A DNA stretch of 64,000 nucleotides, from the NCBI RefSeq assembly GCF_000444875.1, contig NC_021985.1:3357535-3421534 (forward strand), in the 5' to 3' direction. The DNA is from Streptomyces collinus Tu 365 (lineage in GTDB: Bacteria > Actinomycetota > Actinomycetes > Streptomycetales > Streptomycetaceae). A program made the translations under genes and the position numbers. The notes below the pieces were generated by a model, which was given only the letters and a program-made list of their open reading frames with translations, made no database searches and was not told where the DNA came from. Shown in pieces: positions 36,650 through 46,117 of this stretch (position 1 is its first letter; every line of letters begins with the position of its first letter).

Positions 36650-36668
36650 TTAGGTTAGGCTAACCTAA
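36650..36668. promoter_or_regulatory. Perfect DmdR/IdeR iron box upstream of desA
   Basis: TTAGGTTAGGCTAACCTAA, exactly palindromic around the central base and identical to the consensus. It lies 40 bp before the desA start and should put desABCD under iron repression separately from desEF. Confidence 0.96.
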
Positions 36669-36708
36669 GTTACTGCCCGCACGGACAGTCCCCACGGAGG
36701 ACCCCCAC

Positions 36709-38151
36709 ATGCGCTCGCACCTGCTCAATGGCCTCACCGCGGAGCACTACCGCCGCTCCGTGACCGAAGGAGTCGAGCGGGTGGCGGCCAAACTCGCCGC
36801 CACCGGGCGTCCGTTCACCGGCGTCACCGTCGACGCCCTCGCCCCCCGGATCGACGCGGTCGACCTCGACCGGCCGCTGGGCGACACCGCGGCGGTCCTG
36901 GACGAGCTGGAGGACCTCTACCTCCGGGACGCCGTCTACTTCCACCACCCCCGCTACCTCGCCCACCTCAACTGCCCGGTGGTCATCCCCGCGGTGCTCG
37001 GCGAGGCCGTGCTCTCCGCCGTCAACTCCTCCCTGGACACCTGGGACCAGTCGGCCGGCGGCACCCTCATCGAGCGCCGGCTCGTCGACTGGACCGCCGA
37101 GCGCCTCGGCCTCGGACCCGCCGCCGACGGGGTGTTCACCTCCGGCGGCACCCAGTCCAACCTCCAGGCGCTGCTGCTGGCCCGGGAGGAGGCCAAGACC
37201 GAGGACCTCGGCAGACTGCGGATCCTCGCCTCCGAGGTGAGCCACTTCAGCGTGCGGAAGTCCGCGAAACTGCTCGGCCTCGGCCCGGACGCGGTCGTCT
37301 CGGTACCCGTCGACCAGGACCAGCGGATGCGGACCCTCGCGCTCGCCCACGAGCTGGAGCGCTGCGAGCGAGACGGCCTGGTCCCCATGGCCGTCGTCGC
37401 CACCGCCGGCAGCACCGACTTCGGCTCCATCGACCCGCTCCCGGAGATCGCCGAACTCTGCGCCCGCCACGGCGTGTGGATGCACGTGGACGCCGCCTAC
37501 GGCTGCGGACTGCTCGTCTCACTGCGGCACCGCGACCGCATCGGCGGCATCGAGCACGCCGACTCGGTCACCGTCGACTACCACAAGTCCTTCTTCCAGC
37601 CGGTGAGTTCCTCGGCCGTGCTGGTCCGCGACGCGGCCACGCTGCGGCACGCCACCTACCACGCGGAGTACCTGAACCCGCGCCGCATGGTGGCGGAGCG
37701 CGTCCCCAACCAGGTCGACAAGTCCCTGCAGACCACCCGCCGTTTCGACGCCCTCAAGCTGTGGCTGACGCTGCGGGTGATGGGCGCCGACGGCATCGGC
37801 GAGCTCTTCGACCAAGTGTGTGAGCTGGCCCGGCAGGGCTGGGCGCGGCTCGCCGCCGACCCCCGCTACGACGTCGTCGTGGAGCCCTCGCTCTCCACCC
37901 TCGTCTTCCGCTACGTCCCCGCGGCGGTCACCGACCCGGCCGAGGTCGACCGCGCCAACCTGTACGCCCGCAAGGCCCTGTTCGCCTCCGGCGACGCCGT
38001 GGTCGCGGGCACCAAGGTCGGCGGCCGCCACTACCTGAAGTTCACCCTGCTCAACCCCGAGACCACGACGGCCGACATCGCCGCCGTCCTCGACCTCATC
38101 GCCGACCACGCCGAGCAGTACCTGGGAGAGTCCCTTGACCGCGCGTCCTGA
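36709..38151 (+). CDS. desA: Lysine decarboxylase of desferrioxamine biosynthesis
   Basis: A 480-residue PLP enzyme that makes cadaverine from lysine, the first step of desferrioxamine synthesis. It is a group II (glutamate/DOPA-type) decarboxylase: [33 protein letters not shown] and the cofactor Lys293 in [20 protein letters not shown] 36709 follows CACGGAGG. It starts the four-gene cluster behind a perfect iron box; its last 17 bp overlap desB. Confidence 0.95.
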   Translation: MRSHLLNGLTAEHYRRSVTEGVERVAAKLAATGRPFTGVTVDALAPRIDAVDLDRPLGDTAAVLDELEDLYLRDAVYFHHPRYLAHLNCPVVIPAVLGEAVLSAVNSSLDTWDQSAGGTLIERRLVDWTAERLGLGPAADGVFTSGGTQSNLQALLLAREEAKTEDLGRLRILASEVSHFSVRKSAKLLGLGPDAVVSVPVDQDQRMRTLALAHELERCERDGLVPMAVVATAGSTDFGSIDPLPEIAELCARHGVWMHVDAAYGCGLLVSLRHRDRIGGIEHADSVTVDYHKSFFQPVSSSAVLVRDAATLRHATYHAEYLNPRRMVAERVPNQVDKSLQTTRRFDALKLWLTLRVMGADGIGELFDQVCELARQGWARLAADPRYDVVVEPSLSTLVFRYVPAAVTDPAEVDRANLYARKALFASGDAVVAGTKVGGRHYLKFTLLNPETTTADIAAVLDLIADHAEQYLGESLDRAS

Positions 38152-39421
38152 AGTCCCGAACAGAACCTACGACTTCGTGGGGATCGGGCTCGGCCCCTTC
38201 AACCTCGGGCTCGCCTGCCTCACCGAGCCGATCGCCGAACTCGACGGCGTCTTCCTGGACTCCAAACCCGACTTCGAGTGGCACGCGGGCATGTTCCTGG
38301 ACGGCGCCCACCTGCAGACCCCGTTCATGTCGGACCTGGTCACCCTCGCGGACCCGACCTCGCCGTACTCCTTCCTCAACTATCTGAAGGAGAAGGGCAG
38401 GCTCTACCCGTTCTACATCCGCGAGAACTTCTACCCGCTGCGCGTCGAGTACGACGACTACTGCCGCTGGGCGGCGAACAGACTCGGCAGCGTCCGCTTC
38501 GGCACCACGGTCACCGAGGTCCACCACGAGGACGGCCTGTACGCCGTGCGCACCGGGGCCGGCGAGACGTTCCGCGCCCGGCACCTGGTCCTCGGCACCG
38601 GGACGGCCCCCTACGTGCCCCCGGCCTGCCGCGAGCTCGGCGGCGACCTCATCCACACCTCGCAGTACATGCACCGCAAGGCGGAGCTGCGGGCGAAGAG
38701 GTCCATCACCGTCGTCGGCAGCGGGCAGAGCGCGGCGGAGATCTACCACGAGCTGCTGGCCGAGATCGACGTCCACGGCTACGAGCTGAACTGGGTCACC
38801 CGGTCCCCGCGCTTCTTCCCGCTCGAGTACACCAAGCTGACCCTGGAGATGACCTCCCCGGACTACATCGACTACTTCCGCGCGCTGCCCGAGGAGACCC
38901 GCTACCGGCTGGAGGGACAGCAGAAGGGCCTGTTCAAGGGCATCAACTCGGAGCTGATCGACTCGATCTTCGACCTGCTCTACCAGAAGGGCGTCGAGAG
39001 CGGCGACCGCCCGGTGCCCACCCGCCTGCTCACCAACTCCACGCTCACGAGCGCCTCTCACGAGGAGGGCGCGTACACCCTCGGCTTCCACCAGGACGAG
39101 CAGGACAAGGACTACGAGATCCGCACCGAGGGCCTGGTGCTGGCCACCGGCTACCGGTACGAGCCGCCCGCGTTCCTGGCCCCGATCCGCGACCGGCTCC
39201 GCTTCGACGGCCACGGCCGCTTCGACGTCGCCCGCAACTACGCGATCGACGTGACGGGCCGGGGCGTCTTCCTCCAGAACGCCGGCGTGCACACCCACAG
39301 CATCACCAGCCCCGACCTCGGCATGGGCGCCTACCGCAACTCGTACATCATCCGTGAGCTGCTCGGCACGGAGTACTACCCGGTGGAGAAGACCGTCGCC
39401 TTCCAGGAGTTCTCGGTATGA
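38135..39421 (+). CDS. desB: Cadaverine N-monooxygenase
   Basis: A 428-residue FAD/NADPH monooxygenase of the lysine/ornithine N-hydroxylase family that makes N-hydroxycadaverine. It has the N-terminal FAD motif [17 protein letters not shown], the NADPH motif [14 protein letters not shown] and the C-terminal [14 protein letters not shown] motif. The start is TTG at 38135, inside desA and in front of which GGGAGAG sits at the right distance; the next start in frame would lose the FAD motif. The stop overlaps desC (ATGA). Confidence 0.95.
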   Translation: MTARPEVPNRTYDFVGIGLGPFNLGLACLTEPIAELDGVFLDSKPDFEWHAGMFLDGAHLQTPFMSDLVTLADPTSPYSFLNYLKEKGRLYPFYIRENFYPLRVEYDDYCRWAANRLGSVRFGTTVTEVHHEDGLYAVRTGAGETFRARHLVLGTGTAPYVPPACRELGGDLIHTSQYMHRKAELRAKRSITVVGSGQSAAEIYHELLAEIDVHGYELNWVTRSPRFFPLEYTKLTLEMTSPDYIDYFRALPEETRYRLEGQQKGLFKGINSELIDSIFDLLYQKGVESGDRPVPTRLLTNSTLTSASHEEGAYTLGFHQDEQDKDYEIRTEGLVLATGYRYEPPAFLAPIRDRLRFDGHGRFDVARNYAIDVTGRGVFLQNAGVHTHSITSPDLGMGAYRNSYIIRELLGTEYYPVEKTVAFQEFSV

Positions 39422-39957
39422 CCGGCCCCGCCTCGACCTTCACGTTCCGCCCCCTCGACCCCCTGGAGGACGCCGAGCTGCTGCACGGCTGGGTCACGCA
39501 CCCCAAGGCGGCGTTCTGGATGATGCAGGACGCGCGTCCCGAGGACGTCGAGCGTGCCTACATGGAGATCGCCGCCGACCCGTACCACGACGCCCTGCTC
39601 GGGCTGTGCGACGGCGAGCCGGCCTTCCTGATGGAGCGCTACGACCCCGCCCGGCGGGAGCTGGCCGGGCTGTACGAGCCGGAGCCGGGCGACGTCGGGA
39701 TGCACTTCCTGGTCGCGCCCACCGACACGCCCGTCCACGGGTTCACCCGGGCCGTCATCACGGCCGTGATGGCCCACCTCTTCGCCGACCCGGCGACGCG
39801 CCGGGTCGTGGTCGAGCCGGACGTGCGCAACACGGCCGTGCACGCGCTGAACGAGGCCGTCGGGTTCGTGCCCGAGCGGGAGATCCGGAAGCCGGAGAAG
39901 CGGGCCCTGCTGAGCTTCTGCACGCGGGAGCGGTTCGAGCGGGCGGTGGCCGCATGA
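39418..39957 (+). CDS. desC: N-hydroxycadaverine acyltransferase (GNAT)
   Basis: A 179-residue GNAT-fold (AlcB/siderophore type) acyltransferase that adds acetyl or succinyl to N-hydroxycadaverine, giving the units joined by DesD. Visible are the [26 protein letters not shown] opening (split here into recognised pieces), MHFLVAPTD and the acetyl-CoA region [20 protein letters not shown]. It is coupled to desB and desD by 4-bp ATGA overlaps at both ends. Confidence 0.93.
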   Translation: MTGPASTFTFRPLDPLEDAELLHGWVTHPKAAFWMMQDARPEDVERAYMEIAADPYHDALLGLCDGEPAFLMERYDPARRELAGLYEPEPGDVGMHFLVAPTDTPVHGFTRAVITAVMAHLFADPATRRVVVEPDVRNTAVHALNEAVGFVPEREIRKPEKRALLSFCTRERFERAVAA

Positions 39958-41723
39958 GCCTCGCCGACTCCGTGGCCCATCTGTCCCCCGAGCGCTGGGA
40001 CACCGCCAACCGGCTGCTGGTGCGCAAGGCGCTGGCCGAGTTCGCCCACGAGCGCCTGATCACCCCCGAGCCGGACGGCGACGGGTACGTCGTCCGCAGC
40101 GACGACGGGCGCACCGCCTACCGGTTCGCGGCCGTCCGGCGCGGCCTCGACCACTGGGAGATCGACGCCGGGTCCGTCACCCGGCGGCGCGAGGGCACGG
40201 AACTCCCCCTCGACGCGCTGGACTTCTGCGTCGAGCTGCGCCGGACGCTGGGGCTGAGCGACGAGATCCTGCCGGTCTACCTGGAGGAGATCTCCTCCAC
40301 CCTGTCCGGCACCTGCTACAAGCTCACCAAGCCGCGGGTGACCTCCGCCGAGCTCGCGGGCAGCGGTTTCCAGGCGATCGAGACCGGGATGACCGAGGGC
40401 CATCCCTGCTTCGTCGCCAACAACGGGCGGCTCGGCTTCGGCGTCCACGAGTACCTGTCCTACGCGCCGGAGACGGCGAGTCCGGTCCGGCTGGTGTGGC
40501 TGGCCGCGCACCGCTCGCGGGCCGCGTTCACCGCGGGCGTCGGCGTCGAGTACGAGTCCTTCCTGCGCGAGGAGCTGGGCGAGGCGGCCCTCGGCCGGTT
40601 CCGCGCCACGCTGACCGGGCAGGGTCTGGACCCCGCCGACTACCTGTTCATCCCGGTCCACCCCTGGCAGTGGTGGAACAAGCTCAGCGTGACCTTCGCC
40701 GCCGAGGTGGCCCGCCGGCACCTGGTCTGCCTGGGCGAGGGCGACGACGAGTACCTGGCGCAGCAGTCGATACGGACCTTCTTCAACACCTCCGCCCCGC
40801 ACCGGCACTACGTGAAGACGGCGCTGTCCGTCCTCAACATGGGCTTCATGCGGGGGCTGTCCGCCGCCTACATGGAGGCCACCCCGGCGATCAACGACTG
40901 GCTCGCCCGGCTCGTCGGGAACGACCCGGTGCTCAAGGCGACCGGTCTGTCGGTCATCCGGGAGCGGGCCGCGGTCGGCTACCGGCACCTGGAGTACGAG
41001 AAGGCCACCGGCCGCCACTCGCCCTACCGCAAGATGCTGGCCGCGCTGTGGCGGGAGAGCCCGGTGCCGTCGCTGGGCGAGGGCGAGTCCCTGGCGACCA
41101 TGGCGTCCCTGCTGCACGTCGACCACGAGGGCGCCTCCTTCGCGGGCGCGCTGATCGAGCGCTCGCGCCTCGCGCCCGCCGAGTGGCTGCGGCGCTACCT
41201 TCGGGCGTACTACATCCCGCTGCTGCACAGCTTCTACGCCTACGGCCTGGCCTACATGCCGCACGGCGAGAACGTGATCCTGGTGCTGGCGGACGGGGAG
41301 GTGCGGCGGGCGATCTACAAGGACATCGCCGAGGAGATCGTCGTCATGGACCCGGACGCGGTGCTGCCGCCGGAGGTCGCGCGGATCAGGGCCGAGGTCC
41401 CGGAGGACCAGAAGCTGCTGTCGATCTTCACGGACGTCTTCGACTGCTTCTTCCGCTTCCTCGCGGCGCATCTGGCGGCCGAGGGCGTCCTGACCGAGGA
41501 CGGCTTCTGGCGGACGGTCGCCGAGGTCACCCGGGAGTACCAGGAGTCGGTGCCCGAACTGGCCGACCGGTTCCGGCGGTACGACATCTTCGCCCCGCGG
41601 TTCGCGCTGTCCTGCCTGAACCGGCTCCAGTTGCGCGACAACCGGCAGATGGTGGACCTCGCGGACCCGTCCGGCGCGCTCCAGCTCGTCGGGGAGCTGG
41701 ACAACCCGATCGCCGGGTTCTGA
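39954..41723 (+). CDS. desD: Desferrioxamine synthetase (NRPS-independent siderophore synthetase)
   Basis: A 589-residue IucA/IucC-type synthetase that uses ATP to join and cyclise N-hydroxy-N-succinylcadaverine units into desferrioxamines such as E and B. Typical features are EEISSTLSGTCYKL, EGHPCFVANNGRLGFG (the ATP-binding HPxxKxRxGF-like site), IPVHPWQW, and the C-terminal HSFYAYGLAYMPHGENVILV and IYKDIAEE motifs. ATG 39954 overlaps desC. A strong terminator closes the cluster. Confidence 0.95.
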   Translation: MSLADSVAHLSPERWDTANRLLVRKALAEFAHERLITPEPDGDGYVVRSDDGRTAYRFAAVRRGLDHWEIDAGSVTRRREGTELPLDALDFCVELRRTLGLSDEILPVYLEEISSTLSGTCYKLTKPRVTSAELAGSGFQAIETGMTEGHPCFVANNGRLGFGVHEYLSYAPETASPVRLVWLAAHRSRAAFTAGVGVEYESFLREELGEAALGRFRATLTGQGLDPADYLFIPVHPWQWWNKLSVTFAAEVARRHLVCLGEGDDEYLAQQSIRTFFNTSAPHRHYVKTALSVLNMGFMRGLSAAYMEATPAINDWLARLVGNDPVLKATGLSVIRERAAVGYRHLEYEKATGRHSPYRKMLAALWRESPVPSLGEGESLATMASLLHVDHEGASFAGALIERSRLAPAEWLRRYLRAYYIPLLHSFYAYGLAYMPHGENVILVLADGEVRRAIYKDIAEEIVVMDPDAVLPPEVARIRAEVPEDQKLLSIFTDVFDCFFRFLAAHLAAEGVLTEDGFWRTVAEVTREYQESVPELADRFRRYDIFAPRFALSCLNRLQLRDNRQMVDLADPSGALQLVGELDNPIAGF

Positions 41724-41732
41724 CGGACCGGT

Positions 41733-41765
41733 GGGCACCCCGCGGTACGGTCCCGCGGGGTGCCC
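41733..41765. terminator. Bidirectional terminator after desD
   Basis: GGGCACCCCGCGG (41733-41745) pairs perfectly with CCGCGGGGTGCCC (41753-41765) over a 7-base loop, in the 55-bp gap between desD (ends 41723) and the convergent GH20 gene (ends 41779). Confidence 0.93.
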
Positions 41766-41778
41766 GCCGGTCCCCGGC

Positions 41779-43383
41779 TCAGCTCGCCGGCCAGGGGACC
41801 TGGGGCGACCTGTAGTAGGTGATGCCGAGCGCGGTCCAGCGTGGGCCCTGGGCCGCCAGGCGCGTGCGGTAGGCGTCCCAGTCGTGGGTGGCCGCCGGGG
41901 ACCAGCCCAGTTCGGCCGCTCCCGCGAGCCGTGGGAACGCCATGTACTCGATGTCGGCCGACTTGGTGAGCGTCTCCGACCACAGCGGCGCCTCGACGCC
42001 CCGGACGGCCGAGGCCGGCACGCCGGGCAGATAGGTCCCCGGGTCCCAGTCGTAGGAGCGCTTCACCTCGACCAGGCCGGCCCACTTCGTGCCCAGCCGG
42101 GTGGCCGCGGTGTACTTCATGTCGAGGTACACCCGGTCGGCCGGGGACAGCACGATCCCCGTGCCGTTCCGGGCCGCCTCGGCGACCTGTTCCTTCTCCG
42201 CGGCGCTGGTGCCGTCCTGGCCCCAGTACTGGGCGAGGGCGCCCTGGGCCGGGTGGGCGCCGGTGAGCTGGTGCCAGCCGATGACCGTCTTGCCGTACTT
42301 GGCGACGACCGGCTGCACGCGGTCCATGAACGCCACGTAGTCGGCGTGGCTGGTGGAGTGCGCCTCGTCGCCGCCGATGTGCAGGTAGTGGCCGGGGGTG
42401 AGGGCGGCCAGCTCGCGGATCACGTCGTCCACGAAGTCGTACGTCACCGCCTTGGACACGCACAGCGAGCTGAAGCCCACCTGGGTGCCGGTGTACAGCG
42501 GGGGCGCCTTGCCGTCGCAGTTGAGCTGGGCGTAGGAGGCGAGGGCCGCGTTGGTGTGGCCGGGCATGTCGATCTCGGGCACGACCTCCAGATGGCGGGA
42601 GGCGGCGTAGCCGACGATCTTCCGGTAGTCGGCCTTGGTGTAAAAGCCGCCGCGGCCGCCGCCGACCTGCGTCGAGCCGCCGTAGGTGGTCAGCCGCGGC
42701 CAGGAGTCGACGGCGATGCGCCAGCCCTGGTCGTCGCTCAGGTGCAGGTGCAGGGTGTTGATCTTGTAGAGGGCGAGCTGGTCGATGTAGCGCTCGACCT
42801 GGGCGACGGTGAAGAAGTGGCGGGAGACGTCCAGCATGGCGCCGCGGTAGGCGAACCGCGGGCGGTCCTCGATGGTGCCGCCGGCGACCCGCCAGGGCCC
42901 GGCCTGGACGCTTCTCCTCTCCACTGCCGCCGGGAGCAGCTGACGCAGCGTCTGAACGCCGTGGAAGAGGCCGGCGGACGTGCTCGCGGTGAGGGAGACG
43001 CCCCAGGGGCCGCTGGTCAGGCGGTAGCCCTCGGCGCCGAACGGACCGTCGGCCAGGTGCAGCCGGATGCCGCCGGAGCCCTGTTCAGCGGTGACCGGCA
43101 GCGGGTAGCCGGTGGACGGCCGCAGGATGCCGGCGAGGTACTCGCCGGTGCGGCGGACCTCGTCCGAGCCGTCCACACGGATGAGCGTGCCGGGGGTGAT
43201 GCGGTAGGGATGACCGGCCGGTCTGACCGAGGCGGGCGCCGGGACCACACGGTCCAGCGGGGTCGCCGGCGTGGCCCGCGGAGCGGGTGCCGCGCCGACG
43301 GTGAAGACGCCTGCCGCCGCCAGAAGCAACAGTGATCCGAGCACGCGGGTCAGTCGGGGAGTCGTGCTGTGGTTCCGTCTCAC
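41779..43383 (-). CDS. Secreted beta-N-acetylhexosaminidase (GH20)
   Basis: A 534-residue enzyme that frees terminal GlcNAc from chitooligosaccharides. It has a signal peptide at 1-35, a GH20b domain (about 45-165), then the catalytic barrel beginning YRGAMLDVSRHF, with LHLHLSDDQGWRI and the catalytic pair D339-E340 in HYLHIGGDEAH; a conserved Trp occurs in VIGWHQL. GTG 43383 follows AAGGGAG. A DasR-like operator lies upstream, consistent with induction by GlcNAc metabolism. Confidence 0.94.
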   Translation of the reverse strand: MRRNHSTTPRLTRVLGSLLLLAAAGVFTVGAAPAPRATPATPLDRVVPAPASVRPAGHPYRITPGTLIRVDGSDEVRRTGEYLAGILRPSTGYPLPVTAEQGSGGIRLHLADGPFGAEGYRLTSGPWGVSLTASTSAGLFHGVQTLRQLLPAAVERRSVQAGPWRVAGGTIEDRPRFAYRGAMLDVSRHFFTVAQVERYIDQLALYKINTLHLHLSDDQGWRIAVDSWPRLTTYGGSTQVGGGRGGFYTKADYRKIVGYAASRHLEVVPEIDMPGHTNAALASYAQLNCDGKAPPLYTGTQVGFSSLCVSKAVTYDFVDDVIRELAALTPGHYLHIGGDEAHSTSHADYVAFMDRVQPVVAKYGKTVIGWHQLTGAHPAQGALAQYWGQDGTSAAEKEQVAEAARNGTGIVLSPADRVYLDMKYTAATRLGTKWAGLVEVKRSYDWDPGTYLPGVPASAVRGVEAPLWSETLTKSADIEYMAFPRLAGAAELGWSPAATHDWDAYRTRLAAQGPRWTALGITYYRSPQVPWPAS

Positions 43384-43401
43384 ATGCGCTCCCTTCGGGA
43401 A

Positions 43402-43413
43402 TGGTAAAGACCA
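43402..43413. promoter_or_regulatory. DasR responsive element-like site upstream of the GH20 gene
   Basis: On the minus strand TGGTCTTTACCA, matching 10 of 12 positions of the TGGTCTAGACCA core of DasR sites. It lies about 20 bp before the GH20 start and about 35 bp before the divergent DUF4429 gene. DasR is released by glucosamine-6-phosphate, fitting a GlcNAc-releasing enzyme. Confidence 0.75.
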
Positions 43414-43445
43414 CTCTCCCGCAGATCCGGTGAAACAATCCCCGC

Positions 43446-44342
43446 ATGGCGGAAATCATCCAGAAGGACGGCACGTGGGTGTTCGACGGGGACGCCCTCA
43501 GGCTGACCCCCGGCCGGGACAAGAACACCGGCCTGCTGCGCCGGACGCTGGGCGAACTCGTGGTGCCGCTGGCCGCGTTGGCGGGCGTGTCGGTCGAGCA
43601 GGGGAAGCGGTCGGGACGGCTGAGGCTGCGGCTGCGCGACGGCGCCGATCCGCTGCTGCACGCCACCGGCGGCCGGCTCGCCGAGCCGCACGACCCGTAC
43701 CGGCTGACGGTGGAACCCGACCGGTACGGCGTCGCCGAGTACTTCGCGGACGAGGTGCGCAACGCCCTGCTGCTGGACGGCGTTTCGCCGGATCCGGTCG
43801 GCGGGTATCTGCTGCCGGGCCCCTCGGTGCCGCTGTCCGCCACGGCCGGGGACGGCACGGCGGGGTTCGACGGGGAGCGGGTGCGCCTGGAGTGGAACTG
43901 GAAGACGGAGGACGCCAAGGCCGCCACCGGGCCCCGGACGATCCCGCTCGACGACATCACCGCCGTGGAGTGGCAGCCGGCGGCCGGGCTGGAGAACGGC
44001 CATCTGCGCTTCACCGTGCGGGGCGCGCCGGCCGGCGCCCCGCCGAAGTACGACCCCAACGCCGTCGAGCTGTGGGGTTTCAAGAAGGACCCGCTGATGG
44101 CCCTGGTCGCGGCCGCGGTCCAGGCCCGGCTGCCGCATCCGTCGGGGCCGGCCGCGGTCCCGGACGCGCTCCCCGGGCCGCCGCCCGTCGAGGCGGCGCG
44201 GCCCGGTGCCGCGCCGCCGGCCGAGGACGACCACGACGCGCTGCTGCGGCGCCTGCGCGAGCTGGGTGAGCTGCACCGTTCGGGGGTGCTGACCGACGAG
44301 GAGTTCGGGCTGGCCAAGCGGGCGGTCCTCAAGCGGATGTGA
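43446..44342 (+). CDS. DUF4429 domain protein with C-terminal SHOCT-like motif
   Basis: A 298-residue cytoplasmic protein. Two similar halves (residues 1-115, starting MAEIIQKDGTWVFDGDALRL, and about 130-225, starting GFDGERVRLEWNWK) form the repeated DUF4429/PH-like beta domain. After a Pro/Ala linker, the last 35 residues (LLRRLRELGELHRSGVLTDE followed by EFGLAKRAVL) are a SHOCT-type short helical motif. The function is unknown. It is divergent from the GH20 gene over 62 bp and convergent with the phosphatase gene. Confidence 0.85.
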   Translation: MAEIIQKDGTWVFDGDALRLTPGRDKNTGLLRRTLGELVVPLAALAGVSVEQGKRSGRLRLRLRDGADPLLHATGGRLAEPHDPYRLTVEPDRYGVAEYFADEVRNALLLDGVSPDPVGGYLLPGPSVPLSATAGDGTAGFDGERVRLEWNWKTEDAKAATGPRTIPLDDITAVEWQPAAGLENGHLRFTVRGAPAGAPPKYDPNAVELWGFKKDPLMALVAAAVQARLPHPSGPAAVPDALPGPPPVEAARPGAAPPAEDDHDALLRRLRELGELHRSGVLTDEEFGLAKRAVLKRM

Positions 44343-44386
44343 GGGCCGCCCGCGTCCGGCGTGTCGGGCGCGTCCGGGGCCGGGTG

Positions 44387-45967
44387 CTACTTGGCCCTGC
44401 GGGCCACGGTGAAGTGGTCGATGCGGTCGCCGGTCTCGGCGATGCCCGACACCTTCAGCGTGGCGAGGCGGCCCTTCGGCGCGGGGGTGACGTCCACGCG
44501 CAGGAAGGAGTAGTTGAGGTAGCGCACCCGGGACCAGGCGACCGTCTCGTTCTGCTTGCCGTCCTTGAGGTTGACGAACGAGGCCACGGAGTCGACCTCG
44601 TGCTCGTGGCCCTCGTAGGAGTCCGGGGCGCTGAACGCGTAGAGGCTGCGGCCCGCGGCGCCGGCGGTGACGTAGACCACGCCCTCGGTCTCGGGGTAGG
44701 CGGTGCCGCCGATCGGGAGCTTCTTGGTGACGGTGTCGCCCTTGATGACGTCCGTGCGCTCGTACTGGTGGTTGTGGCCGTTGATGACCAGGTCCACCGT
44801 GTACTTCTCGAACAGCGGCACCCACTCCTGACGCACGCCCCCCTCCGAGGCGTGCGCGGTGGAGGTGCAGTAGGCGCAGTGGTGGAAGAAGACGATGACG
44901 AAGTCGATGTCCTTCGCGGCGCGGAACCTCTTGAGCTGCGCCTCGAACCACGTGGTCTGGGTTCCGCCGGATATGCCCAGGTTCGCCGGGATCTCGAAGG
45001 AGACGTCGTTGGGGTCCAGCGAGATGATCGCCGTGTTGCCGTGGACGAAGGAGTACACGCCCGGCAGGTTCTTCGGGTCCGGGCCGTTGTCCGGGAGGGT
45101 CCAGCGGGCCTCCTCGCCGCCGTAGCCGTTGGGCGAGTACCAGGCCTCCATGTCGTGGTTGCCGAAGCTGACCATCCACGGGATCTGCTTGGCGACCGAC
45201 TCGGTCTGGTGGAGGAACTGGTCCCAGGTGCGCGAGTCGAACCCGGTGTCGGTGGCCTTGCCCTGGCCGGCCGGGTCGCCGTAGGCGATGTCACCGGCGT
45301 GCAGGTGGAAGGCCGGGTTCTGGCCGAGGATCAGGCTGTCGTTGGCCAGGGCGTGGTAGCTCACCCCCTGGTCGCCGAAGGCGGTGAAGGTGAAGGGCTC
45401 CTTGTGGGCGGGGGCGGTGGTGAAGGTGCCCAGGGTGCCGAGCAGGTGACGCTCGGCCGGGTCGAAGCCCTCGTGGCCGACGCCGTAGTAGTACGTCTTA
45501 CCCGGGCGCAGGTGGGTGAGCCGGGCGTGCAGGTAGTACTGGGTGTGGTCGCCGCTCGCGCCGACGCCGGCCGGCGTGTACAGGCTGCGGACCTCGGCCT
45601 CGATCTTGCGCGAGAGGTCCCACGGGTGGGCGCCGATGCGGATGAAGGGCTTCTTCACCGCGACCGGGACCTGCCAGGAGACGGTCATCTCGGTGCGCGG
45701 GTCGGTGCCGTAGGAGAGGTGGCGGCCGAAGGGGGCGACGAGGGCGCCGTCGACCTTCTGGGCGGCGGGGGTGTGCCGCTGTGCCGGCACGGCGGCCTGG
45801 GCGGTGCCGCCCGGCACGAAGGCGCCGCCCGCGACGGCGCCCAGCGTGACGGCGCCGCCCCTGATCATGGTGCGCCGCGAGAATCTGGCGCGCAGGTACT
45901 CGTGCTGCTCGGCCATGCTCATGCGCTCGGCCAGCTTCTCGGGTACTCCCATACGAGGAATGTCCAT
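44387..45967 (-). CDS. Secreted purple acid phosphatase-like metallophosphoesterase
   Basis: About 526 residues. Twin-arginine signal (RARFSRRTMIRGGAVTLGAV) at about 27-60, fibronectin-like purple-acid-phosphatase N domain (about 80-185), then the dinuclear metal core: FTAFGDQG, LHAGDIAYGD, SFGNHDMEAW, FFHHCAY and INGHNHQYERT. It probably releases phosphate from organic esters outside the cell via Tat export. ATG 45967 is the best start, though its ribosome site is weak; the internal ATG at 45952 is possible. Continued open frame upstream lacks similarity. No Pho box was recognised. Confidence 0.88.
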   Translation of the reverse strand: MDIPRMGVPEKLAERMSMAEQHEYLRARFSRRTMIRGGAVTLGAVAGGAFVPGGTAQAAVPAQRHTPAAQKVDGALVAPFGRHLSYGTDPRTEMTVSWQVPVAVKKPFIRIGAHPWDLSRKIEAEVRSLYTPAGVGASGDHTQYYLHARLTHLRPGKTYYYGVGHEGFDPAERHLLGTLGTFTTAPAHKEPFTFTAFGDQGVSYHALANDSLILGQNPAFHLHAGDIAYGDPAGQGKATDTGFDSRTWDQFLHQTESVAKQIPWMVSFGNHDMEAWYSPNGYGGEEARWTLPDNGPDPKNLPGVYSFVHGNTAIISLDPNDVSFEIPANLGISGGTQTTWFEAQLKRFRAAKDIDFVIVFFHHCAYCTSTAHASEGGVRQEWVPLFEKYTVDLVINGHNHQYERTDVIKGDTVTKKLPIGGTAYPETEGVVYVTAGAAGRSLYAFSAPDSYEGHEHEVDSVASFVNLKDGKQNETVAWSRVRYLNYSFLRVDVTPAPKGRLATLKVSGIAETGDRIDHFTVARRAK

Positions 45968-46057
45968 GGCGTCTGAAACTCGTCCCCCAGGGCGACGAGA
46001 CGCAAGACGCAGGATGGACAGCTTGCGAACAGCGCCCCATAAGAGATCCAATAGGCG

Positions 46058-46077
46058 CCTGCCCGGAATCGGGCAGG
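46058..46077. repeat. Short hairpin in the leader of the 85-residue protein
   Basis: CCTGCCCG (46058-46065) and CGGGCAGG (46070-46077) enclose GAAT, a tight 8-bp hairpin 41 bp before the GTG at 46118 and 91 bp before the divergent phosphatase gene. It could be an operator or RNA hairpin; there is no further evidence. Confidence 0.5.
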
Positions 46078-46117
46078 ATTCTTGCGAAACTCGCCGCCGT
46101 ACCCGAGGATCTACCGG

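Noticed and set aside
45498..46040. Separate Arg/His-rich frame antisense to the phosphatase gene region
   Set aside because: It is a shadow frame of the phosphatase coding strand with no start site or domain.
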